The translations under genes and the position numbers were made by a program. 64,000 bases of DNA from contig NZ_CADFGP010000023.1 of assembly GCF_902833905.1 (NCBI RefSeq), positions 54,038-118,037 on the forward strand, in the 5' to 3' direction. This stretch comes from Paraburkholderia tuberum STM678. Lineage in GTDB: Bacteria; Pseudomonadota; Gammaproteobacteria; Burkholderiales; Burkholderiaceae. The notes under the pieces are model-generated. The model was not told where the DNA came from, made no database searches, and worked only from the letters and a program-made list of their open reading frames with translations. Shown one piece after another: positions 51,025 to 60,193 of this stretch; within the stretch, counting starts at the first letter, position 1; each line of letters opens with the position of its first letter.

Positions 51025-52860
51025 TCAGGCTACGTGCTGTTCGTCGACCTTCTTGCCGCCGATATGCAGCGTCTGGCCCTTGCCATACTGCTTCGAGAGC
51101 AGGTCGCGATAGAGGCCCGGACGCTGGCGCAGTTCTTCCGGCGTGCCGTCGTCGATGACCTTGCCGGCGCTCATCACGATGATCCGGTCGAAGTTGTTCA
51201 GCGTCGACAGACGGTGCGCGATCGCGATCACGGTGCGGCCGACCATCAGGCGGTCGAGCGCCTTCTGGATCGCTTCCTCGGACGCGCTGTCGAGCGCGGA
51301 CGTGGCTTCGTCGAGCAGCAGGATCGGCGCGTTTTTCAGAATCGCGCGCGCGATTGCGATGCGCTGGCGCTGACCGCCCGATAGCTTCACGCCGCGGTCG
51401 CCCACGATCGTGTCGTAGCCTTCCGGCATCGCTTCGATAAAGTCCACGCAACGCGCCTCGCGCGCGGCGGCGAACACTTCCTCGCGGCTCGCGTCCGGGC
51501 GGCCGTACGCGATGTTCTCGTACACCGTGCGATGGAACAGCGAGATGTCCTGGGGCACCAGCGCGATCGCGTGGCGCAGGCTGTCCTGGGTAATCGACGC
51601 GATGTCCTGGCCGTCGATCTTGATCGCGCCACCCTGGGTCTCGTAGAAGCGCTGCAACAGCGCGAGCACGGTCGATTTGCCGGCGCCCGACTTGCCGATC
51701 AGCCCGACGCGCTGACCCGGTTCGATATCGAGGTCGAAGTGATCGAGAATCGGCCGGCGGCGCGGATAGGCGAACGTGACGCTGTCGAACGTGACGCGGC
51801 CGCCCTGCGGCACAAGTTCGGTCGCGTCGTCGCGATCGGGCATGCCGTGCGGTTCGAGCAGCGTGCGCACGGCCTCTGCGAGTCGCGCGACGTGCTGCGT
51901 GACGTCGACGAGCGCGACGGCGAGATCGCGCGTGCCGTGCAGGATCGTGAAGCCGAGCGAGCTGACGAGCACGATGTCGCCCGAGGTCGCGCGGCCCTGG
52001 TCCCACAGCCATAGCGCCCAGCCTAGCAGGCCGGCCGACAGCAGCGCGGTGACCACGGCGTGCAGCAGACGCAGCTTTTCCAGGTACAGCAGGCTTTGCT
52101 GGCGCGCGTCCATTTCCGACTTGACCGTCGAAGCAAAGCGGTGCTGTTCGCGGAACGTCATGCCGAACGCGCGCACGAGCCCCATATTGCTGATCACGTC
52201 GACAAGCTCGCCGTCGACCGATGCCGCCTTGGTCGCGAAATTATGGTGACGCGCGGAACCGCGGCCCGCGAGCTTGTACAGCACGACCGACAGGATCGCC
52301 GAGCACAGCATCAGGCCGGCGGCCATCAGCGGGTTCACCGCGATGATCATCACGATCGCGCCGAGCACCGCGATGCACGGCGGCAGCACGTTCCACGCGG
52401 TGGTGTTTTCGGCGGTGTAGACGGCGTTCGAGGTCGCGGTGATCCGGCTTGCCAGCATGCCGGGCTGCTTTTCGGCGTAGTAGGTCGGCGAGTGGCCGCT
52501 CAGGTACTGAAACAGGTCGCGCCGCAAATCGCCTGTCACGGCGACGAACGTGTGCGCGGCGAACCAGCCGCCGATCCGCCACAACAGGTTGTCGGCAGCG
52601 ATCAGGCCGACGAGGATCGCGAACGCGCCCCACAGCGGTCCCGGATGATGCCTGCCGCCGCCGAGCACGTCGATCAGATGTTTGATCGCGTACTGCGAAG
52701 CGAGTGCACAGCCCACGGCCGCAAACACGCTGCACAACACGATCGCATGCGCGAGCGGATGGCGGCGGATAAAGCGGAAGAGAAACGCAAGTGGCCGGTG
52801 CGCATAGCTCGCGAGCTTGGCGTTCTGGGCGTTACGCTGGGCGATGGTCAAGTGTTCCAA
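51025..52860 (-). CDS. ABC exporter, fused membrane and ATPase domains (MsbA-type)
   Basis: A half-transporter of about 611 residues. The membrane domain has about six helices in residues 20-320. The ATPase domain has Walker A IGKSGAGKSTVLALL, signature LSGGQRQRIAIARA, Walker B ILLLDEATSALDSA and the H-loop AIAHRLSTL. It would act as a homodimer or with a partner to export a lipid, peptide or drug; the substrate is not readable. The start is uncertain: the frame is open to 53259, and I use a TTG at 52860, where the sequence becomes protein-like (EHLTIAQRNAQNAKLA). Confidence 0.82.
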   Translation of the reverse strand: MEHLTIAQRNAQNAKLASYAHRPLAFLFRFIRRHPLAHAIVLCSVFAAVGCALASQYAIKHLIDVLGGGRHHPGPLWGAFAILVGLIAADNLLWRIGGWFAAHTFVAVTGDLRRDLFQYLSGHSPTYYAEKQPGMLASRITATSNAVYTAENTTAWNVLPPCIAVLGAIVMIIAVNPLMAAGLMLCSAILSVVLYKLAGRGSARHHNFATKAASVDGELVDVISNMGLVRAFGMTFREQHRFASTVKSEMDARQQSLLYLEKLRLLHAVVTALLSAGLLGWALWLWDQGRATSGDIVLVSSLGFTILHGTRDLAVALVDVTQHVARLAEAVRTLLEPHGMPDRDDATELVPQGGRVTFDSVTFAYPRRRPILDHFDLDIEPGQRVGLIGKSGAGKSTVLALLQRFYETQGGAIKIDGQDIASITQDSLRHAIALVPQDISLFHRTVYENIAYGRPDASREEVFAAAREARCVDFIEAMPEGYDTIVGDRGVKLSGGQRQRIAIARAILKNAPILLLDEATSALDSASEEAIQKALDRLMVGRTVIAIAHRLSTLNNFDRIIVMSAGKVIDDGTPEELRQRPGLYRDLLSKQYGKGQTLHIGGKKVDEQHVA

Positions 52861-53555
52861 TTGAGCTGAGATCGATGTGTTGCGGGTTGTGCATGCAATG
52901 CGCGGACCACACGGACAAGCATGGCTCTGCGTGAAGCCGATGCTTCGCATTGTAAACATGCAAAGGCGATTGCGCCCTGTGTATCCGGGCTTTGACGCGA
53001 TTGATTTCGCGATGGACCTCCGCGATCTGCGTCGTCCCGACACACCAGCCGACGGGCCATTCAGGCAGATTGCGGAAAATTTCGAGATATGATTACAGAT
53101 TGCATTCGACCGCGCTGCGGCAATTTTGCAATTCCTACCGGCAACGTTGATGGGCGAGAGCTCACAGACACGGTACCGCCGCGCCTCCCGAAACCTCGTG
53201 CATACTGTAGAACTGTCTTTGAAAACAAGGGTTTGCAAAGTGTTTCGCATTTGTAACAACGTAAAGACTTTGAAATGCTGCGGTGCTGCAACAATCCAGG
53301 CATCGATAATGCGTGCTCGTTAGCCCGGCAATTTTTCTGACAGTTTGTCAACGTCGGTGCAGCGGGCGCGTTTACTCGCACATGCCCAGTCGCTGATCCA
53401 CTTGTCCGGGCTCGTTACCAAGCGATCCATCGCAGGATTTCTCAAAAGAATCAGGCCCGCGCCGGCATTTCCGGCCAGACTGCCCTGGCGAGCAAGCGAG
53501 TCGCTTTTTCCAAATGCAGTACTTTTGCCTGATTTTTTACTAGGAGTTCGTCAAT
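52861..53555. other. region between ABC exporter and glycosyltransferase genes
   Basis: Nearly 700 bases, AT-richer than its neighbours in 53060-53330. It carries the upstream region of both divergent genes. The minus frame reading through it has no coding quality. Near the glycosyltransferase start I see AGGAG (53542-53546), a good ribosome site. No promoter pair, repeat or RNA could be assigned. Confidence 0.4.
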
Positions 53556-54620
53556 ATGCGAATCGCTCAAATCGCTCCGCTGCACGAGGCGGTTCCTCCC
53601 AAGCTGTACGGTGGTACGGAACGCGTGGTGTCCTATCTGACCGAGGCGCTGGTCGAGCAGGGCCACGACGTCACGCTGTTTGCAAGCGGTGATTCGCAAA
53701 CCTCGGCGAAGCTCGAAGCTTTCTGGCCGCAGGCGCTGCGCCTCGACCCGACGATCCGCGACGTGATGGCGCCGCACATGCTGCTGCTCGAAGAAGTGCG
53801 CCGCCGCGCGGACGAATTCGACGTGCTGCATTTCCACATCGACTACTACCCGTTCTCGCTGTTCGCGCGTCAGCCTGTGCCGTTCGTCACGACGCTGCAC
53901 GGCCGTCTCGATCTGCCTGAGCTGCAGCCGATCTTCAACACGTTCAATGACGTGCCGGTCGTGTCGATCTCGGACAACCAGCGCATTCCGCTGCCGCAGG
54001 CGCACTGGCTGCAAACCGTCTATCACGGTTTGCCGGAAGACGTGCTCAAGCCGATTCCCAACGTCGAGCCCGGCTACCTCGCATTCCTGGGTCGCGTCTC
54101 GCCGGAGAAGGGGCTTGACAGGGCGATTCGCATCGCCGGGCAGGCAGGCATGAAGCTCAAGGTCGCCGCCAAGATCGACAAGGCCGACCGTGCCTACTAC
54201 GAAGAAGTCATCAAGCCGCTGATGTCGTTGTCGCACGTCGAGTACATCGGCGAAATCGGCGAAGCTGAAAAGCGCGAGTTTCTCGGCAATGCGCACGCAC
54301 TGGTGTTCCCGATCGACTGGCCGGAGCCCTTCGGTCTCGTGATGATCGAGGCGATGGCTTGCGGCACGCCGGTGATCGCGTTCAATCGCGGTTCGGTGCC
54401 GGAAGTGATCGAAAACGGCGTGTCGGGTTTCGTCGTCGAGGACGAAATCAGCGCGGTCGCCGCCGTCAAACGTCTGCACACGCTGCCCCGCGCTGGCGTG
54501 CGCAAGGCGTTCGAGGCGCGCTTCTCGTCGAAGGTGATGGCGCAGAACTACGTCGCCACCTATGAAGAGCTGCTGCGCCGCAAACATCGCACGGTGCTGC
54601 GCGAAGTCAACGCGGGCTGA
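53556..54620 (+). CDS. glycosyltransferase family 4 protein
   Basis: A 354-residue GT-B fold enzyme. The N-terminal half shows PLHEAVPPKLYGGTERVVSYL. The C-terminal half shows YLAFLGRVSPEKGLDRAI and the E-x7-E signature EPFGLVMIEAMACGTPVIAF, typical of GT4. It is the kind of enzyme that adds sugars to exopolysaccharide or lipids. A GGAG ribosome site lies before the ATG. It is a single gene with its own terminator-like hairpin, so no pathway is implied by neighbours. Confidence 0.92.
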   Translation: MRIAQIAPLHEAVPPKLYGGTERVVSYLTEALVEQGHDVTLFASGDSQTSAKLEAFWPQALRLDPTIRDVMAPHMLLLEEVRRRADEFDVLHFHIDYYPFSLFARQPVPFVTTLHGRLDLPELQPIFNTFNDVPVVSISDNQRIPLPQAHWLQTVYHGLPEDVLKPIPNVEPGYLAFLGRVSPEKGLDRAIRIAGQAGMKLKVAAKIDKADRAYYEEVIKPLMSLSHVEYIGEIGEAEKREFLGNAHALVFPIDWPEPFGLVMIEAMACGTPVIAFNRGSVPEVIENGVSGFVVEDEISAVAAVKRLHTLPRAGVRKAFEARFSSKVMAQNYVATYEELLRRKHRTVLREVNAG

Positions 54621-54691
54621 TTGGCGATTGTTTCGCGGTAGATAAAACGCTGTCGGCAGGAACCCGTTGCACGCTTCCCTGCTGCTCTGAA

Positions 54692-54726
54692 CGCCCCGCC
54701 AGCACGTCGCCGGCGGGGCGTTGTTG
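54692..54726 (+). terminator. terminator-like hairpin after the glycosyltransferase gene
   Basis: CGCCCCGCC (54692-54700) pairs with GGCGGGGCG (54712-54720) across an 11-base loop, followed by TTGTTG. It is GC-rich with a poor T run. Confidence 0.65.
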
Positions 54727-54865
54727 CATGCGCGCTGCGTTTTTCGTCGGTGCACAACTGAAAATACGGGTTTCCGCGCGGCGCGAACGAGCCAGTCTCG
54801 GTAATATCCCTATAATTGCCGTGCCGCAAATTGGGCTGCGGTGCCGCCGACGACAGGAGGATGCC

Positions 54866-55714
54866 TTGGCGAGAACGAAAGAGACGCGCGCGAACGCCGC
54901 GCCCGGCGCCGGAACGATTTTTACGTTGCGCGCCATCGGTCTCGTGCTCGCTGCCCGCTGGTTTTTCTCGATGTCCGAGATGAAGCTGACCACCGCGCTG
55001 ACCGCGATGGCGTCTTCACCGTGGGCATGTATCAACCTCGTTTTTCTGTTCCTGCTGATCTTCCTGCCGGGCGCGCGCGCCGTCGCGGAGCGTCCGTTCC
55101 ATCCGTTGCCGCAATGGCTGCGTCAGGCGCTGCGCCTGTTCGCGTTCCTCGGGTTTTTGTTTGCGCTGTGGTCGGTCGGCGCGTTCGTCGCGAGCGCAGG
55201 CTGGCGTCGCGCGATGCAGGCGGTCGCGGCCAGCAACGGTTGGCTCGTCGCGGCGCCGGTGCTGTATGCGATCGTCTTGTGGATCTGCCGGCCGCTGCCG
55301 TTGTGGCGCACCAATGTGGCGGCGCGGCGCTTCGCGATCGGCCGCTATGCGGTGTCGCTCGATCCGCTGACCCGCACCGTCGTCGTGTGGGCTGAGCGGC
55401 GCAAGGTGGGGCAATACGATGCGCGCGAATTGTCGGTGCGCTGGGCGAGCGGTTCCAATGCGCGCGCGACGCCGGCGCCCGCGGTCGCGTTCGGCGCGCC
55501 GGGCAAGGCCGGCGCGTCAGCGGCGCCGATAGGGGCGGTCGCGGCGCCCTCGCTTGCGCGCAGCGCGTTCGGCGTACGTCCGAAGGTCGAGTTGCTGTGG
55601 GATTCGCCGGCCGCCGCGGGTCATAACCGGCAGACCGTTTTCCGCGCCGCGCTGACGACCGAAGGCGATCGCGTCGCCGCTCGCGCGCTCGACACGACGC
55701 TGCGCCAGGTCTGA
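54866..55714 (+). CDS. membrane protein of unknown function (TTG start)
   Basis: I do not recognise a family. The frame is 282 residues from a TTG at 54866 that has a perfect AGGAGG five bases upstream, which decides the start. About three or four hydrophobic helices lie in residues 15-165, including LVFLFLLIFLPGA and FAFLGFLFALWSVGAFVA. A soluble Ala/Pro-rich C-terminal part of about 115 residues follows. It lies after the glycosyltransferase gene and before the DUF2214-like gene on the same strand. Confidence 0.7.
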   Translation: MARTKETRANAAPGAGTIFTLRAIGLVLAARWFFSMSEMKLTTALTAMASSPWACINLVFLFLLIFLPGARAVAERPFHPLPQWLRQALRLFAFLGFLFALWSVGAFVASAGWRRAMQAVAASNGWLVAAPVLYAIVLWICRPLPLWRTNVAARRFAIGRYAVSLDPLTRTVVVWAERRKVGQYDARELSVRWASGSNARATPAPAVAFGAPGKAGASAAPIGAVAAPSLARSAFGVRPKVELLWDSPAAAGHNRQTVFRAALTTEGDRVAARALDTTLRQV

Positions 55715-55864
55715 CGCTGCATGTTTTGTGCTATCGGTCACATCGCGTGGCCGCTGCACGCATCCCGAAGCGAAGCTTCGTCGATAATGCAATCAAGGCG
55801 CCCGGCCTGCAGGCGGGCGAGTGGGACACTCATCGATCATATTGCGTCTTTCGCAGGAGTCGCC

Positions 55865-56329
55865 ATGCTGGTTCGCTGGTTGCTTGCCGCCCTTCATCTG
55901 CTCGCTTATGGTTTTGCGCTCGCGTCGATTCTCAGACGCACGTGGTCGCTGCGTCGCGCGTCGGTGCCCGCCGCGTTGCGTTCGGTGTTCCGCGCCGATT
56001 CACGCTGGGGCATCGCCGCGCTGGTGCTGATCGTGACCGGCCTGATGCGCATGTTCGGTAGCTATGAGAAGGGCGCCGACTACTACCTGCACCAGCCGCT
56101 CTTTCACGTGAAGATGACGTTGCTCGCGCTGATCCTGATCCTCGAAGTGCCCACGATGCTCGGCCTGATGCGCTGGCGCGCGTCGATCCGCAGCGGCGCG
56201 GCGCCGAATCTGAAGAAGGCGCGATCTTACGCGCATTTCAGCGTGATCCAGACCGTGCTGCTGGTTCTGATGGTGTTTGCCGCGACCGGAATGGCGCGCG
56301 GCATCGGGTTGCCCGCTGGCGCGGTGTAG
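55865..56329 (+). CDS. DUF2214 family membrane protein
   Basis: A 154-residue protein with four hydrophobic helices (LVRWLLAALHLLAYGFALA; WGIAALVLIVTGLMRMF; PLFHVKMTLLALILILEV; TVLLVLMVFAATGMARGI). It also carries the YYLHQPLFHVKM segment seen in DUF2214 proteins. Function is unknown. AGGAG lies before the ATG at 55865. It converges on the second ABC exporter, 85 bases away. Confidence 0.82.
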   Translation: MLVRWLLAALHLLAYGFALASILRRTWSLRRASVPAALRSVFRADSRWGIAALVLIVTGLMRMFGSYEKGADYYLHQPLFHVKMTLLALILILEVPTMLGLMRWRASIRSGAAPNLKKARSYAHFSVIQTVLLVLMVFAATGMARGIGLPAGAV

Positions 56330-56414
56330 CGCGGCGGGCCTTCTATTGCCAGGGGCTTGGTGGCGCCAGGCGTGGCATCGTTTGCCGCGAAGCCTGGTGC
56401 ATGCCTGCGTCGCG

Positions 56415-58289
56415 CTAGCCGACCAACAAGCCAGAATCGTCGACCCGGTCGGCTTTGACCTTTGCCGACTCGCGCACGAGCTCCGGCTCGCCGAGACCCT
56501 TGATCAGCTCCAGCGCCTGACGCTCGAACAAGCGACGGTACAAGCCGTTGTCGCGTTTGATCAGCGCGTCGTGGCTGCCTTCCTCGATCACCTTGCCCTT
56601 GTCGAGCACGAGGAGCCGGTCGAGCGCACGCACCGTCGACAGCCGATGCGCGACCACCAGCGTCGTGCGCCCCTGCATCAGCCGCTCCATCGCGCGCTGG
56701 ATCAGCACTTCGCTTTCGCTGTCGAGGCTCGACGTGGCTTCGTCGAGAATCAGGATCGGCGCGTCGGCGAGAAAAGCCCGCGCGATCGCGACGCGTTGAC
56801 GCTCGCCGCCCGATAGCTTGATGCCGCGTTCGCCGACCAGCGTGTCGTAGCCGTTCGGCAGCGCGGCGATGAAGTCGTGCGCGCTCGCGAGCCGCGCGGC
56901 CCGCTCGATGTCGGCGCGGCTCGCGCCGGGCCGTCCATACGCGATGTTCTCGGCAAGCGAGCGGTGAAACAGTAGCGGCTCCTGCTGGACGATCGCGATC
57001 TGGCTGCGCAGCGACGCTTGCTGGACCTGCGCGATGTCCTGGCCGTCGATCGTGATCCGCCCGCCCGAAATGTCGTGAAGGCGCTGGATCAGCTTGATGA
57101 AGGTCGTCTTGCCCGAGCCGGAATGACCGACCAGCCCGACGCGCTCGCCCGCCGCGATGCGGATGGAAAAGTCGTCGTAGAGCGGCCGGCTGTGCGCGCC
57201 ATAGTGAAACGACACCTGCTCGAAGCGGATCTCGCCGTCGCGGATCGCGATGGCGCCGGCGCCGGGACGATCCTCGACGCCGAGCGGCTGACTCTCGAGC
57301 GACACCAGTTCCTCCATGTCGTTGACCGAGCGCTGCAGGTTACGGATGTGCATGCCGATGTCACGCAGATAGCCTTGCAGCATGAAGAACATCGTCAGCG
57401 CGAACGTGATGTCGCCGACGCTCGCTTCGCCGCGTGCCCACAGCAGTAGCGCCACGCCGAGAATCGCCGCCTGGATCGCGGCCAGCATGCCCCCCTGGAG
57501 GCCGCCGTTGAGCGTGCCGCGCACCCACGTGCGGCGTGTGCGTTGCCGCCATTTGCCGATCACGTGCGCGAGGCGCGCTTCCTCGCGCGCTTCCGCGCCG
57601 AATGCCTTGACGACGCCGTTGCAGCTGACCGCATCGGCGAGCGCGCCGCCCATGCGTGTGTCCCACGCGTTCGCGAGACGCGCGGACGGCGCGACGAAGC
57701 CCAGCGATACCGTCACGGTCACGCCGATGTACAGCAACGAGCCGATGCCGACGACGTTGCCCATCATGGGCCAGCGCGAGCCGAGCAGCAGGGTCGCGCC
57801 GATCAGCATCACCAGCGATGGCAGCAGCGCGATCAGCAGCGTGTCATTCAGCAGGTCGAGCGCCCACATGCCGCGCGTGATCTTGCGCACGGTCGAGCCG
57901 GCGAAGCTGTTCGCGTGCCAGTCGGTCGAAAAGCGCTGCACGCGATGAAACGCCCGCGCGGCGATCTCGCTCATCATCTTCAGCGTGAAGCGGATGATGT
58001 TGAAGTACACGCCCTGGCGCAGCAGCGTCGCGGTGAGGCCGAGCGCGGCGAGCGCGCCGAAGGCCGCGAGCGCGTGATGCCAGATGGGCGCCGACGACGC
58101 CGGACCGGCCGCGATCGCGTCGACGAGACGTCCGGCGAAGACCGGCGTCAGGATGTCCGCGCCCGCCGTAAACAGCGCGAGCGCCGCGATCACGACGATG
58201 CGCCCCGGCTGTTGCGCCCAATGACGGAAGGTGAAGCCGAGGACATCCTTGAAGGCTTGTCCGCGAAAGTCGAGTTTTCTGTTGGCCAT
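56415..58289 (-). CDS. ABC exporter, fused membrane and ATPase domains (second copy)
   Basis: A 624-residue half-transporter. Six membrane helices lie in residues 28-310. The ATPase domain has Walker A LVGHSGSGKTTFIKLI, signature LSGGERQRVAIARA, Walker B ILILDEATSSLDSE and the H-loop VVAHRLSTV. All catalytic features are complete, so it can work as a homodimer. It shares layout with the exporter at 51025 but not close sequence identity. Substrate unknown. It begins MANRKLDFRGQAFKDVL. Confidence 0.9.
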   Translation of the reverse strand: MANRKLDFRGQAFKDVLGFTFRHWAQQPGRIVVIAALALFTAGADILTPVFAGRLVDAIAAGPASSAPIWHHALAAFGALAALGLTATLLRQGVYFNIIRFTLKMMSEIAARAFHRVQRFSTDWHANSFAGSTVRKITRGMWALDLLNDTLLIALLPSLVMLIGATLLLGSRWPMMGNVVGIGSLLYIGVTVTVSLGFVAPSARLANAWDTRMGGALADAVSCNGVVKAFGAEAREEARLAHVIGKWRQRTRRTWVRGTLNGGLQGGMLAAIQAAILGVALLLWARGEASVGDITFALTMFFMLQGYLRDIGMHIRNLQRSVNDMEELVSLESQPLGVEDRPGAGAIAIRDGEIRFEQVSFHYGAHSRPLYDDFSIRIAAGERVGLVGHSGSGKTTFIKLIQRLHDISGGRITIDGQDIAQVQQASLRSQIAIVQQEPLLFHRSLAENIAYGRPGASRADIERAARLASAHDFIAALPNGYDTLVGERGIKLSGGERQRVAIARAFLADAPILILDEATSSLDSESEVLIQRAMERLMQGRTTLVVAHRLSTVRALDRLLVLDKGKVIEEGSHDALIKRDNGLYRRLFERQALELIKGLGEPELVRESAKVKADRVDDSGLLVG

Positions 58290-58744
58290 TTGCTTTGGGC
58301 CCGGCGAAGCACGAGCGCGCCGAGATTCCAGTCAGAAGCGAAAAAGGGGTAGACAGCCAGCGGATGCCGGAATCCGCGCGGGAACGCGCGAAAAGATACG
58401 ACGGCAAACAACGGCAACGGAACAACGGACTGTCTGGAATGAACGCGGTGCGCCTGCCGAGGCGGCGGCGCATCAGCGACGACGCTGCGGCTTCAAGGTC
58501 GCATCGGTCGTGGCGGACGGGCCGGCGGTCGTGGAACCATGCGGGGGAGCGCGCGATGCACTGCAAACATGTGGCGCCTCCCTGAGATGGTTCAAGATGG
58601 AGAAACCGGACGGAGCCGGACCGGGCGAATGCCCGTTTGCCGAATATAGCAATAGTGCGGGGCGCTCGCCAACCTACGGAACGACGTGGTTCTATAGCCA
58701 ACGATCTCTCGTATGGCGCACGCGACGTATTTGCCGGCAAATAG
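58290..58744. other. region between second ABC exporter and tRNA-Val
   Basis: About 455 bases containing the upstream region of the leftward exporter. Several short open frames are present but none has a ribosome site or a recognisable motif. No repeat or RNA was seen. Confidence 0.4.
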
Positions 58745-58779
58745 AAAAAGGGCTTACGCATTGCTGCGTAAGCCCTTTT
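58745..58779 (-). terminator. terminator of tRNA-Val
   Basis: A perfect 15-bp stem AAAAGGGCTTACGCA (58746-58760) / TGCGTAAGCCCTTTT (58765-58779) with a 4-base loop and T runs on both strands. It lies 28 bases past the tRNA 3' end on the minus strand. Confidence 0.93.
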
Positions 58780-58807
58780 GTCTTCGGTGATCGACACACC
58801 AAGAATC

Positions 58808-58882
58808 TGGTGGGTAGTACTGGGATCGAACCAGTGACCCCTGCCGTGTGAAGGCAGTGCTCTACCGCTGAGCTAACCACCC
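58808..58882 (-). tRNA. tRNA-Val (anticodon CAC)
   Basis: A 75-base cloverleaf on the minus strand: acceptor GGGTGGT/ACTACCC, D arm GCTC...GAGC, anticodon arm CTGCC-TTCACAC-GGCAG with CAC, T arm ACTGG-TTCGATC-CCAGT, and encoded CCA. Confidence 0.96.
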
Positions 58883-58894
58883 GAAGAGATCGAA

Positions 58895-58923
58895 ATTATG
58901 TCAGGGAATTTAGGGTTCGTCTA
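58895..58923 (-). promoter_or_regulatory. sigma-70 promoter of tRNA-Val
   Basis: On the minus strand, -35 TAGACG (58918-58923), 17-base spacer and -10 CATAAT (58895-58900), 12 bases before the tRNA. The -10 matches that of the Gly/Cys cluster. Confidence 0.75.
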
Positions 58924-58930
58924 GTCTTTT

Positions 58931-59665
58931 TTAAGCAGTTTGCTCATCAGTTGCTGGCGCGGGTTCAAGACGCCATACGCTCGCGCCTTTGAGCGCCTTG
59001 TCGAGATCGTCGAGTACGGCTTCGTGCGCGGTGCTTTCGTCGTCGCTCGCAGCGATCACGACCAGCTCCAGCGAGTCGAGCGCGACACGCGGAGCATGTG
59101 TATCGCCGCCGGCCTGCGCTTCGCCGAGCATGTCGATGACGAGGCTTTCCTGACCGCGCGTCATCGCCAGATAGACCTCGGCAAGCAGTTCCGAGTCGAG
59201 CAGCGCGCCGTGCAGCGTACGGTGCGCATTGCTGATGCCGAAGCGGTCGCACAGCGCATCGAGCGAATTGCGCTTGCCGGGGAACATCTGCTTGGCTTGC
59301 GCGAGCGTGTCGATGATCTCGCCGCAGTGCATGCTCACTGGCGGCAGACCGAGCAGCGCGAACTCGGCGTCGAGAAAGCCGATGTCGAATGGCGCGTTGT
59401 GGATGATCAGGTCCGCGTCCTGGATGAAATCGCGGAACTGGTCGATGACCTCCGCGAACTTCGGCTTATCGCTCAAAAATTCCGTGGTGAGGCCGTGCAC
59501 CGCGAGCGCGCCCGGATCGCTGTCGCGCTCGGGGTTGATATAGAAGTGCAGGTTGTTGCCGGTCAGCCGGCGGTTCACGAGCTCGACGCAACCGAGTTCG
59601 AGAATCCGGTCGCCGCCGCGGGCGTTCAGGCCGGTAGTTTCGGTATCGAGGATCAGTTGACGCAT
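58931..59665 (-). CDS. dnaQ: DNA polymerase III epsilon subunit (3'-5' proofreading exonuclease)
   Basis: A 244-residue DEDDh exonuclease. Exo I is LILDTETTGLNARGGDRILE with D7 and E9, Exo II lies in IIHNAPFDIGFLDAEF, and Exo III is RTLHGALLDSELLAEVY. The C-terminal 55 residues carry the tail that binds the alpha subunit. It proofreads the replicase. It follows rnhA on the same strand (81 bases), a proteobacterial rnhA-dnaQ neighbourhood. Confidence 0.95.
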   Translation of the reverse strand: MRQLILDTETTGLNARGGDRILELGCVELVNRRLTGNNLHFYINPERDSDPGALAVHGLTTEFLSDKPKFAEVIDQFRDFIQDADLIIHNAPFDIGFLDAEFALLGLPPVSMHCGEIIDTLAQAKQMFPGKRNSLDALCDRFGISNAHRTLHGALLDSELLAEVYLAMTRGQESLVIDMLGEAQAGGDTHAPRVALDSLELVVIAASDDESTAHEAVLDDLDKALKGASVWRLEPAPATDEQTA

Positions 59666-59746
59666 GTCGGATTAGCCTGCTTCGAAAAAATTGCGGAAAA
59701 AAAGCGGGGAGGGCGGCGCGCGGTGTTGCCGATGCGCGCACGCTCT

Positions 59747-60193
59747 TTAGATCTCGGCGAGCGATGCCACGCCGCGATTGGCCAACTGATCGGCGCGCTC
59801 GTTTTCCGGGTGGCCATTGTGGCCGCGCACCCAGCGCCATTCAATCTCGTGTTGCGCGACGAGCGCATCGAGCCGCTTCCACAGATCGGCGTTCTTGACC
59901 GGCTGTTTCGCCGCGGTGACCCAGCCTTTCTTCTTCCAGCCGTGAATCCACTCGCTGATGCCTTTCTGTACGTACTGCGAGTCGGTGTGCACGATCGCCT
60001 TGCACGGGCGCTTCAACGCCTCGAGCGCGGAAATCACGCCCATCAGCTCCATGCGATTGTTGGTCGTGTTGGCCTCGCCGCCGAACAGTTCTTTTTCCTG
60101 GCTGCCGAAGCGCAGCAACGCGCCCCAGCCGCCAGGGCCGGGATTGCCCTTGCAGGCGCCGTCGGTATAGATGTCGATGTGATCTGGAGTCAT
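59747..60193 (-). CDS. rnhA: ribonuclease HI
   Basis: A 148-residue enzyme that cuts RNA in RNA-DNA hybrids. The catalytic carboxylates are D11 (IYTDGACKGNPGPG), the Glu of NNRMELMGVI and the Asp of IVHTDSQYV, with a later Asp in HPENERADQLAN. Length is standard. The ATG overlaps the stop of the upstream methyltransferase gene (ATGA). Confidence 0.95.
   Translation of the reverse strand: MTPDHIDIYTDGACKGNPGPGGWGALLRFGSQEKELFGGEANTTNNRMELMGVISALEALKRPCKAIVHTDSQYVQKGISEWIHGWKKKGWVTAAKQPVKNADLWKRLDALVAQHEIEWRWVRGHNGHPENERADQLANRGVASLAEI

Noticed and set aside
52861..53259. N-terminal extension of the first ABC exporter
   Set aside because: The extra 133 codons show no transporter similarity and unusual composition; the start was placed at 52860 instead.
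51025..58289. The two ABC exporters as a heterodimer
   Set aside because: Both have complete ATPase motifs, lie far apart with terminators and other genes between, and show no paired operon structure.
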